DNA of 5,365 bases. Source: DASPKW01 sp038244055. Lineage in GTDB: Bacteria; Planctomycetota; Phycisphaerae; Tepidisphaerales; Tepidisphaeraceae. How positions within the stretch are numbered: the first letter of the stretch is position 1; every line of letters starts with the position of its first letter. The notes under the pieces are model-generated. The model did no database searches and was not told the origin of the DNA. It was given only the letters and a program-made list of their open reading frames with translations. Positions 1-4,644 of the stretch are shown piece by piece. Location of the stretch: NCBI GenBank assembly GCA_038244055.1, contig JBBRTW010000481.1:1-5365 (forward strand). Direction: 5' to 3'. The position numbers were made by a program, and so were the translations under genes.

Positions 1-1
1 C

Positions 2-61
2 ATCGGCCAGGTCCTGCGGGCGCCGCCGCAACAGCGACCCCTGCTGATCGGCGGCGGATAG
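2..61 (+). CDS. Possible C-terminal end of an unidentified gene (partial)
   Basis: Reading from base 2, a GC-rich frame is open from the left edge to a TAG at 59-61 and encodes IGQVLRAPPQQRPLLIGGG. The codons end mostly in G or C, as in the real genes nearby. Only 19 residues are visible and no family can be named. A second plus-strand frame is also open to 132, and the minus strand has a protein-like frame here without a usable start, so the assignment is weak. The stop lies 106 bp before the reductase start. Bases 62-119 hold nothing I can identify. Confidence 0.3.
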   Translation: MGQVLRAPPQQRPLLIGGG

Positions 62-154
62 CCGGTCAACTCCCAGTCATAAGAATTCTCACCACCACGG
101 GGCCAGGCTTGATCTGCGCGTGGAGGCGGTAAACAATTACGACAATCGATCGTA

Positions 155-160
155 TATACT
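155..160 (+). promoter_or_regulatory. Candidate -10 box for a leaderless reductase transcript
   Basis: TATACT at 155-160 matches the TATAAT consensus at five of six positions. It ends seven bases before the ATG at 168, so transcription would begin at or next to the start codon. No Shine-Dalgarno sequence precedes that ATG, which fits a leaderless mRNA. No good -35 box lies 16-18 bp upstream, so this remains a candidate. Confidence 0.3.
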
Positions 161-167
161 TTGGGAC

Positions 168-902
168 ATGGCGGAACAATCACGAGTGGCGCTGGTTACA
201 GGCGGGGCCAAGCGCGTCGGACAGGCGATCGCGCGGGAACTGGCGCGGGCGGGATTCGATATCGCTTTCACATATCACTCGAGCGAAGCGCAGGCCGGGC
301 GATTTGTCGAGGAGCTTCGCGCGATGAAGCGGAATACGATCGCCATTTATGCGGATCTGACCGATCCGGAGCGATACATCGAAACGATTTACGAGCATGT
401 TTCGGCGGACCTGGGCAGGCTGGATGTGCTGGTCAACAATGCATCGTTGTTTCTACCAGCGCGGCTGGCGGAGACGACGGTTGAAACGATGCGGAAGGTG
501 ATGGCGATTCACTTTGAAGCCCCCCTGCTGCTGGCGAAGCGATTCGCGGCCGATCTGCGGGCGGCGCGGGGGCATATCGTGAGCATGTCGGACTTGCTGG
601 CGGAGCGGCCTTGGCCGGAATATCTGGCGTATTGCGCTTCGAAGGCGGCGCTGTCGAATCTGACGCGCGGGCTGGCGCGGGAGCTTGCGCCGGAGGTGAC
701 GGTGAATGCGATCGCGCCGGGAGTGGTGGAGTGGCCGGAGCGGTATCCGGAGGAGGAGAAGGAGCGGTATTTGAAGCGGGTGCTGCTGGCGCGGCCGGGG
801 ACGCCGGAGGATGTGGCGCGGCTGGTGCGGTTTCTGGTGACGGAGGGGGCTTATATCACGGGGCAGATTATTCCGCTGGATGGGGGGAGATCGATCACTT
901 GA
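168..902 (+). CDS. folM: FolM/PTR1-like pteridine reductase (short-chain dehydrogenase)
   Basis: A 244-aa short-chain dehydrogenase/reductase, probably a cytoplasmic NADPH-dependent enzyme reducing dihydropterins (dihydromonapterin or dihydrofolate), as FolM and PTR1 do. The cofactor loop is TGGAKRVG (11-18), which fits the TGX3RXG signature of pteridine reductases rather than the usual TGxxxGxG. NNAS follows at 90-93. The position that is catalytic Ser in ordinary SDRs is Asp142 (IVSMSD), followed by Tyr155 and Lys159 in YxxxK. The Asp-13-Tyr-4-Lys spacing matches PTR1 (D181, Y194, K198). APG at 183-185 and the C-terminal TGQIIPLDGG are standard SDR features. ATG 168 is preferred over GTG 120 because it puts the Rossmann glycines at residue 11, normal for the family; the 16-residue extension has no SDR character. 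A different pterin or quinonoid substrate is possible. Confidence 0.9.
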   Translation: MAEQSRVALVTGGAKRVGQAIARELARAGFDIAFTYHSSEAQAGRFVEELRAMKRNTIAIYADLTDPERYIETIYEHVSADLGRLDVLVNNASLFLPARLAETTVETMRKVMAIHFEAPLLLAKRFAADLRAARGHIVSMSDLLAERPWPEYLAYCASKAALSNLTRGLARELAPEVTVNAIAPGVVEWPERYPEEEKERYLKRVLLARPGTPEDVARLVRFLVTEGAYITGQIIPLDGGRSIT

Positions 903-923
903 TGGCAAATGGCAAATGGCAAA
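903..923 (+). repeat. Heptamer tract, three exact TGGCAAA units
   Basis: Three perfect tandem copies of TGGCAAA begin immediately after the TGA stop of the reductase (900-902). Shifted by one base (ATGGCAA), the array starts on the A of the stop codon. It is the left partner of the inverted heptamer tract at 1045-1072. Confidence 0.8.
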
Positions 924-964
924 AGTGGAGGATGGGCGCTTGGCGCGCTCGGCTATTGAGCGAA

Positions 965-1029
965 AGGGTCGGGAGCCGGGGTGACGTTGTTTGCATGAAG
1001 GGGGGTTCTGGTGGCCGGCTCCCGACCCT
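965..1029. repeat. Perfect 15-bp inverted repeat with 35-nt spacer
   Basis: AGGGTCGGGAGCCGG at 965-979 is matched exactly by its reverse complement at 1015-1029. The spacer (980-1014) includes a GGGGGG run. No T-rich tract follows either arm, so it is not a standard intrinsic terminator. It sits between the two inverted heptamer tracts, so the whole 903-1072 block is a nested palindrome filling the gap between two plus-strand genes. It could be a REP- or MITE-like element or an RNA hairpin; the sequence alone does not decide. Confidence 0.75.
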
Positions 1030-1044
1030 GGAGAGCGAGTCAAA

Positions 1045-1072
1045 TTTGACATTTGCCTTTTGACATTTGACA
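1045..1072 (-). repeat. Inverted heptamer tract (TGTCAAA type)
   Basis: Four 7-bp units read on the plus strand: TTTGACA at 1045, TTTGCCT at 1052, then TTTGACA at 1059 and at 1066. On the minus strand the units read TGTCAAA with one AGGCAAA, close to the TGGCAAA units at 903-923 but inverted. The tract ends nine bases before ATG 1082 and occupies the place where a ribosome-binding region would be expected. Confidence 0.75.
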
Positions 1073-1081
1073 TTGTCCGCC

Positions 1082-1594
1082 ATGAGTTGGGAAGCGCATC
1101 GGTTGACGTCGAGAACGCCTTCGGAAGTTTACAAAGTGCTCGGGCCGCACGGTTGCGACGACCTGTTTCGGCAGGCGATCGCGACCGCGTGGCGGGAGCA
1201 TCCGGAGGAGACGCGCACGTTCGCGGCGGTGCGGCAGCGAATGTTCGAGTCATTCACGCGCAACATCAATCTATGGAAGCGGATCAAGAAGCCGGAACCG
1301 GCGGCGTTTTTTGAGGATTTTCGGCCGCACGACAATGTCGAGGCGTTTCTGCGGCAGGCGATGGTGCTGAGTTGGATGATGATGCCGCGCACGGGCGGGC
1401 GGGATTTCAAATCCACTTTCGCGATTATCCAGCGGCTGTACGATCGCAACATGGCGGGGTGGGAGGAGGATAATGCGGTCTTCACTGCGCTGGGGAAGAA
1501 AAGATTAACCACGAAGGGCACTAAGGGCGCGAAGAAGAGAAAGAGTGGGAAGGCGGTGAAGAGGGTGGTGAAGAAGACGGTTAGGAGGAAGTGA
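1082..1594 (+). CDS. Protein of unknown function with internal duplication and basic tail
   Basis: 170 aa; I do not recognise the family. It looks helical and soluble, with no signal peptide or membrane span. Two related segments are visible, about residues 17-65 and 77-127. Both contain, in order, a PH pair (22-23; 82-83), RQA-x4-W-x3-P (30-41; 91-102), TFA (46-48; 112-114), QR plus a hydrophobic and an aromatic residue (52-55; 117-120), RN (60-61; 122-123) and a closing Trp (65; 127). Residues 139-170 form a tail with 17 Lys/Arg in 32 residues. It starts with LTTKGTKGAKK, the translation of a CACGAAGGN-type repeat, and ends in a four-residue periodicity (AVKR, VVKK, TVRR). ATG 1082 is chosen because the in-frame TTG at 1067 lies inside the heptamer repeat. 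No Shine-Dalgarno site is visible. It could be co-transcribed with the reductase 180 bp upstream. The tail may bind nucleic acid, or may simply be repeat-derived. Confidence 0.75.
   Translation: MSWEAHRLTSRTPSEVYKVLGPHGCDDLFRQAIATAWREHPEETRTFAAVRQRMFESFTRNINLWKRIKKPEPAAFFEDFRPHDNVEAFLRQAMVLSWMMMPRTGGRDFKSTFAIIQRLYDRNMAGWEEDNAVFTALGKKRLTTKGTKGAKKRKSGKAVKRVVKKTVRRK
1504..1536 (+). repeat. Nonamer repeat, left arm, inside a coding region
   Basis: ATTAACC at 1504-1510 leads into three 9-bp units overlapping its last C: CACGAAGGG (1510-1518), then CACTAAGGG (1519-1527), then CGCGAAGAA (1528-1536). The arm is translated in frame as part of the basic tail of the upstream gene. Its inverted partner is at 1886-1930. 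The two arms share the unusual CACTAA second unit: the first two units match at 17 of 18 positions. Confidence 0.8.
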
Positions 1595-1885
1595 TTGGGA
1601 GGAGGAATCGGTGAATAGTGGTGGTTTGGTTGGGCGCGACTCTGGATATCGAAGGGCTTGGAAGTATGGGAGATCGCTGGACGCGCTGGGCAAGCCCGAG
1701 CGGCTAACAGGGACGTTTTTTGAATGTCGCGCGGTTTTCGTGGGGGCGCGACGACGCAAGCGACTTCGGGGGCGGGTTGGCAAGTGGGCGGGATCGGGTT
1801 GGCGTGGGGGGCGGTGTGCGGTGGGGCGCAATGTCGGTTTCGAATGCGGCACGAGTGCGGATAGAGCAAATCTGAACTGATTCTC
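1595..1885. other. G-rich gap between convergent genes, no gene seen
   Basis: This stretch separates the plus-strand unknown gene from the minus-strand phosphoesterase and lies between the two nonamer arms. An 89-codon frame at 1611-1880 has poor composition (Gly/Arg-rich, no motif), and I do not call it. The plus strand is strongly G-rich from 1735 to 1830. A TTTTTT run at 1716-1721 lacks a convincing stem before it. No terminator or RNA gene could be supported. Confidence 0.6.
1786..1811 (+). other. Candidate G-quadruplex motif
   Basis: Four G-runs of at least three (1786-1788, 1790-1792, 1796-1798, 1806-1811) are separated by loops of 1, 3 and 7 bases, fitting the usual G3+N1-7 pattern. 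More G-runs flank it (1768-1772, 1774-1776). It lies between convergent genes, inside the nonamer-bounded block. Folding is not shown by sequence alone, and such motifs can arise by chance in G-rich DNA. Confidence 0.45.
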
Positions 1886-1930
1886 TCCTTCGTGCCATTA
1901 GTGCCCTTCGTGGTTCATCTTCTCACGCTT
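1886..1930 (-). repeat. Nonamer repeat, right arm, reaching into the phosphoesterase stop
   Basis: On the minus strand, AAGCGTGA (1930-1923) is followed by a short GAAGATGAAC spacer and then three 9-bp units: CACGAAGGG (1912-1904), then CACTAATGG (1903-1895), then CACGAAGGA (1894-1886). It is the inverted partner of 1504-1536. The AAGCGTGA start carries the last Ala codon and the TGA stop of the phosphoesterase gene. The same leader occurs at the matching place at 3525-3532, at the end of ald. Confidence 0.8.
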
Positions 1931-2837
1931 CAGGCGTCGCAATGTCGAGTTTGAAGGCGGTGATTTCGGGGCGGCACCAGTGGAGGATGCGCTGGCCGTA
2001 GGAGAGGCCGCGGTTGACGTAGAGATGGCGGCCATTGACGGCGTAGTAGCCGTGGGTGTACTGGCGGAAGCGGTGGGGGTAGAAGGTTCGGCCAAAGCGG
2101 CTGGTGGCGACCTGGCGGCCATGGGTGTGGCCGGAGAGCATCCATTGCCAGGGGTATTTCATGAGCTCAGCGCAGTTTGCGGGGTTGTGGTTGAGGCAGA
2201 CGATGGGGAGGGCAGGGTCGACGCCGGCCCAGGCGCGGTCGGGGTCGATGTGGCCGGACCATTCATCGTCGAGGCCGACGATGGCGACGGGTCTGGCTGC
2301 GCCGGCGACGTTCCAGAGATGCGTCTGGTTTCGCAGCACGCCCAGGCCGCGATCGCGCAGGCATTTTTCGAGATAGTCGGCGCGGCGCTTTCCCTCGGCC
2401 GATTCATTCTTGCCGTAGATGCTGTAATCGTGGTTGCCGAAGGTGTTGATGACGCCATCTCTGGCCTTGAGATGGGAGAGAATCGTGGCGATGCGATGGG
2501 CGAAGCGGTAGCCGCCGGTGATGAGATCGCCGGTGACGACGACGATGTCGGGTTCGAGATCGTTCACCCACTGCACCAGTTGCAGCAGGTAGCGAGCCCA
2601 AACGACCGGGCTGTAATGCAGGTCGGAAATCTGGATGATCTTCTTGCCGACGAAGGCGGGATCGAGCCCGGCCAATGGCATGCGCCGCCAGTGGATCTCA
2701 ACCCAGCGGCGGTTCATGGGCAGGGCGTGGAGGCCGGTGAGCCCGAAGCGGGCCATGACATGCCAGATGGCATGACGCCAGCCATGCTGGCGACGCCAGT
2801 GGGGGTTCTTGAGGAAATGTTTGACGGCGTCGAACAT
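1923..2837 (-). CDS. Calcineurin-like metallophosphoesterase, YaeI/YkuE type
   Basis: 304 aa, a dinuclear-metal phosphohydrolase. All metal-ligand motifs are present in order: DLH (Asp72, His74), GD (103-104), GNHD (134-137), NHNP (216-219) and GHTHG (236-240). After GHTH, the stretch YVNRGLSYGQ...PEITAFKL resembles the conserved end of the YaeI/YkuE group. The first 65 residues are rich in Arg, Trp and His with no clear signal peptide or membrane helix, so a cytoplasmic or peripheral membrane location is likely. Relatives include phosphodiesterases and LpxG-like UDP-2,3-diacylglucosamine hydrolases; a lipid A role is possible but unproven. No Shine-Dalgarno site precedes ATG 2837, and Met28 or Met41 are weaker alternative starts. 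It is the last of three minus-strand genes, 180 bp after the TPR gene. Its stop codon lies in a sequence shared with the end of ald. Confidence 0.88.
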   Translation of the reverse strand: MFDAVKHFLKNPHWRRQHGWRHAIWHVMARFGLTGLHALPMNRRWVEIHWRRMPLAGLDPAFVGKKIIQISDLHYSPVVWARYLLQLVQWVNDLEPDIVVVTGDLITGGYRFAHRIATILSHLKARDGVINTFGNHDYSIYGKNESAEGKRRADYLEKCLRDRGLGVLRNQTHLWNVAGAARPVAIVGLDDEWSGHIDPDRAWAGVDPALPIVCLNHNPANCAELMKYPWQWMLSGHTHGRQVATSRFGRTFYPHRFRQYTHGYYAVNGRHLYVNRGLSYGQRILHWCRPEITAFKLDIATPEA

Positions 2838-2879
2838 AATCGCGGGAGAAACGGGGCTATTGAAGTTGTAGCAAATAGC

Positions 2880-2908
2880 GGGGAGGAGGGGGAGGGATAA
2901 AGCGGGGG
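2880..2908 (+). other. Candidate G-quadruplex motif upstream of the phosphoesterase
   Basis: G-runs at 2880-2883, 2888-2892, 2894-2896 and 2904-2908 have loops of 4, 1 and 7 bases, fitting G3+N1-7, and more G-runs follow at 2920-2927. The G-rich strand is the template strand for the phosphoesterase, 43 bp before its start codon, so a folded form could affect its transcription. This is inferred from pattern only. Confidence 0.45.
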
Positions 2909-2940
2909 CGATGAGGAATGGGAGGGGCCTCTATGATTGG

Positions 2941-3002
2941 GCAAGATTCTTCGGTCGCCTGAAGCTCCCTCAGAATGACTTTTCGAATGCCCTGTCGAAT
3001 GA
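2941..3002 (-). repeat. Dispersed-type repeat with three 12-bp units
   Basis: Read on the minus strand, three consecutive 12-bp units start with CATTC at their second base: TCATTCGACAGG (3002-2991), then GCATTCGAAAAG (2990-2979), then TCATTCTGAGGG (2978-2967). They run into AGCTTCAGGCGACCGAAG and then AATCTTGC. That tail resembles the common bacterial dispersed repeat containing CATTCTGAG...GAAGAATCT, as far as I recall it. It lies in the 180-bp gap between the TPR and phosphoesterase genes. Confidence 0.55.
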
Positions 3003-3008
3003 CCATCG

Positions 3009-3030
3009 CATGATCGATTACTCGATCATG
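3009..3030 (-). repeat. Perfect 9-bp hairpin with the TPR stop codon at its loop
   Basis: On the minus strand CATGATCGA (3030-3022) pairs exactly with TCGATCATG (3017-3009) around the four-base loop GTAA, whose last three bases are the TAA stop of the TPR gene (3020-3018). No T-run follows, so it does not fit a classical intrinsic terminator. It could protect the 3' end of the mRNA or be chance. Confidence 0.5.
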
Positions 3031-3335
3031 GACAGCGCCGCCTGCATTTCCTCGGCGGCGTGGTGATCGCCTTTTTTGTTAGCGGCGACCATGCCTTCGC
3101 GATAGGTGCGGCGGGCGGTTTCGAGATCGCCGGCATCCTCCCAGGTGAGGGCGGCCTGATGATAGGCGACGCAATAGCCGGGATCGCGCTCCAGAGTTTT
3201 GTTGAAAAACTCGATCGCCTGAGCCGTCTGCTTGAGCTTCTTATGCTCCATGCCCAGGGCGAAATAGAGAAACGGATCGGCCGGATCTTTGGCGATCATC
3301 GCCTGAAGTTTTTGCATTCGATCGGTGGTTTGCAT
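3018..3335 (-). CDS. Small tetratricopeptide-repeat protein
   Basis: 105 aa, made almost entirely of two TPR units: about residues 19-52 (DPADPFLYFALGMEHKKL, ending LERDP) and 53-86 (CVAYHQAALTWEDAGD, ending EGMVAA), with a final helix at 90-104. The Ala/Gly/Tyr packing positions and the DP turn at the end of the first unit are typical. TPR proteins are protein-protein adaptors; the partner here is unknown. No signal peptide is present once the start is placed at ATG 3335. The frame stays open to 3449, but that extension only translates the repeat upstream (Ser/Phe/Ile-rich) and is unlikely to be protein. Met7 is another possible start. No Shine-Dalgarno site is visible. It lies 189 bp after ald on the same strand, with the gap filled by nested repeats. 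Confidence 0.82.
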   Translation of the reverse strand: MQTTDRMQKLQAMIAKDPADPFLYFALGMEHKKLKQTAQAIEFFNKTLERDPGYCVAYHQAALTWEDAGDLETARRTYREGMVAANKKGDHHAAEEMQAALSMIE

Positions 3336-3343
3336 GGGAGATA

Positions 3344-3375
3344 TTAACCACGAAATGCACGAAGGACACGAAGAA
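3344..3375 (+). repeat. Nonamer repeat, outer left arm
   Basis: ATTAACC leads into three CACGAANNN units: CACGAAATG (3349-3357), then CACGAAGGA (3358-3366), then CACGAAGAA (3367-3375). The ATTAACCACGAA start is identical to that of the left arm at 1504. Its inverted partner is at 3487-3532. It begins eight bases upstream of the TPR start codon, taking the place of a normal ribosome-binding region. Confidence 0.8.
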
Positions 3376-3384
3376 ATAAAATGC

Positions 3385-3474
3385 GAAGATAGAAAATAGA
3401 AGATGGAGGATGGAAAGGCAATTACATCAGGCCGAATCTTCTTTGCCATTCTCTATCCACTATTCTCCATCGTC
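3385..3474. repeat. Inverted pair of degenerate heptamer tracts
   Basis: On the plus strand four 7-bp units fit GARRATR: GAAGATA (3385), GAAAATA (3392), GAAGATG (3399) and GAGGATG (3406). On the minus strand four more read GACGATG (3474-3468), GAGAATA (3467-3461), GTGGATA (3460-3454) and GAGAATG (3453-3447). The two tracts face each other around an unrelated centre and could form a long imperfect stem, helped by GGCAA (3417-3421) opposite TTGCC (3443-3447). They are nested inside the nonamer arms. Confidence 0.7.
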
Positions 3475-3486
3475 GTATTGGAATTT

Positions 3487-3532
3487 ACCTTCGTGATTTT
3501 CGTGTCCTTCGTGGTTCAATTTCTTCACGCTT
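3487..3532 (-). repeat. Nonamer repeat, outer right arm, reaching into the ald stop
   Basis: On the minus strand AAGCGTGA (3532-3525) is followed by AGAAATTGAAC and three nonamers: CACGAAGGA (3513-3505), then CACGAAAAT (3504-3496), then CACGAAGGT (3495-3487). AAGCGTGA supplies the last Ala codon and TGA stop of ald. Apart from a one-base indel and a few substitutions, this matches the leader at 1930-1913, so the two arms look like copies of one element. Confidence 0.8.
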
Positions 3533-4637
3533 TTGTTCGCAGCGGCTGATGGGGCAGGTGCAGGGATTCGGCTACGCCGGGGTGGGTGACTCTGGAGCTG
3601 ACGAGGTTGATTCCTTCGGCGAAACCGGGGTCATCGGCGGCGGCGCGTTCGTAGCCGTGCGTGGCGATTTTGACGGCGTAGGGGAGCGTGGCATTGCAGA
3701 GGGCGAGCGTGGAAGTTCGGCCGACCGCGCCGGGCATGTTGGTGACGCAGTAATGGACGACGCCCTCGACGACGTAGGTGGGGTTCTGATGGGTGGTTGG
3801 CCGGGCGGTTTCGATGCAGCCGCCCTGGTCGATGGCAACATCGACGATCACGCTGCCGTTTTTCATGGCGACTAGATCGGCCCGCGTGACCAGCCGCGGG
3901 GCTTTTGCGCCGGGAATCAGGACGGCACCGACCACCAGGTCCGCCAGGCGCAATTGCTCGCGGATATTGAACGCATCGGAATAGAGCGTGTGGACATTGG
4001 CGGGCATCACATCATCGAGATAGCGCAGGCGGTCGAGGTTGATATCCATCAGGAAGACATTCGCGCCCAGGCCGGCGGCGACCTTGGCGGCGTTGGTGCC
4101 GACGATGCCCGCGCCCAGCACGACCACATGCGCCGGGGCGACCCCCGGGACGCCGCCGAGGAGAATACCGCGGCCCATCATGGGCTTTTCGAGATATTTC
4201 GCGCCTTCCTGAATCGACATCTTGCCGGCGATTTCGGACATCGGCGTCAGGCAGGGGAGGCCACCCTTTTTGTCCTTTATCGTTTCGTAGGCGATGGCGA
4301 CGATCCCTGATTCGAGGCAGGCCTGCGTCAACTCGCGCGAGGCGGCGAAGTGGAAATAGGTGAAGACGATCTGGCCGGGGCGGAACATGCCGATCTCGCC
4401 GGCCTGCGGCTCCTTGACCTTGATGATCATCTCGGAAACGTCGAACACCTCTTTGGCGGTGGCGACGATCTTGGCGCCGGCTCGGGCGTAATCTTCATCG
4501 GGGAAACCGCTGGCCACGCCGGCCTGCGTTTCCACCAGCACTTCATGCCCGGCCTTGATGAGCGTCTCAGCGCCGACCGGCATCATGGCGACTCGATACT
4601 CATCCGGTTTGACTTCACGGGGAACTCCGACTCGCAT
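3525..4637 (-). CDS. ald: Alanine dehydrogenase
   Basis: 370 aa, the usual length for Ald. It catalyses reversible NAD-dependent oxidative deamination of L-alanine to pyruvate and ammonia in the cytoplasm, linking amino-acid catabolism, nitrogen assimilation and NADH balance. Numbered from ATG 4637, key residues fall where they do in the Mycobacterium tuberculosis enzyme: Arg15, Lys75 (KVKEP), His96 (FHFAAS) and Asp270 (AIDQGG). The NAD-binding GAGIVG is at 175-180 and Asp198, which selects NAD over NADP, lies in MDIN. MSEIAG (133-138), GGVPGV (161-166) and PGAKAP (242-247) are also family hallmarks. The start is set by GGAG seven bases upstream and by the family N-terminus MRVGVPREVK; ATG 4643 is two codons earlier but only one base from the GGAG. 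The frame is open upstream to 4931, overlapping the divergent regulator, and that part has no Ald homology. A candidate promoter lies at 4671-4699. Confidence 0.96.
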   Translation of the reverse strand: MRVGVPREVKPDEYRVAMMPVGAETLIKAGHEVLVETQAGVASGFPDEDYARAGAKIVATAKEVFDVSEMIIKVKEPQAGEIGMFRPGQIVFTYFHFAASRELTQACLESGIVAIAYETIKDKKGGLPCLTPMSEIAGKMSIQEGAKYLEKPMMGRGILLGGVPGVAPAHVVVLGAGIVGTNAAKVAAGLGANVFLMDINLDRLRYLDDVMPANVHTLYSDAFNIREQLRLADLVVGAVLIPGAKAPRLVTRADLVAMKNGSVIVDVAIDQGGCIETARPTTHQNPTYVVEGVVHYCVTNMPGAVGRTSTLALCNATLPYAVKIATHGYERAAADDPGFAEGINLVSSRVTHPGVAESLHLPHQPLRTKA

Positions 4638-4644
4638 GTGCATA

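Noticed and set aside
1067..1081. TTG start for the unknown protein
   Set aside because: It lies inside the TTTGACA heptamer tract; ATG 1082 is simpler, though neither has a Shine-Dalgarno site.
453..1253. 266-codon open frame on the minus strand
   Set aside because: It overlaps the pteridine reductase, the repeat block and the unknown gene in antisense, is Arg/Pro/His-rich and shows no domain.
1690..1721. Intrinsic terminator ending in the TTTTTT run
   Set aside because: No stable stem lies immediately before the T-run.
1129..1869. 246-codon open frame on the minus strand
   Set aside because: Antisense to the unknown gene, whose internal duplication supports the plus strand; composition looks non-coding.
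1611..1880. 89-codon open frame in the convergent gap
   Set aside because: No motif, Gly/Arg-rich composition, no start signal, and it lies between the two repeat arms.
1980..2900. 306-codon open frame on the plus strand opposite the phosphoesterase
   Set aside because: It is antisense to a gene with all metallophosphoesterase motifs; its Ala/Gly/Val/Asp-rich translation has no motif and reflects high GC at codon positions.
3336..3449. N-terminal extension of the TPR protein that looks like a hydrophobic signal (SSIFYFLSSHFISS)
   Set aside because: The hydrophobic stretch is just the antisense translation of the heptamer and nonamer repeats.
3344..3532. CRISPR array
   Set aside because: Units are 7-9 bp and directly adjacent without spacers, and the arrays are inverted pairs.
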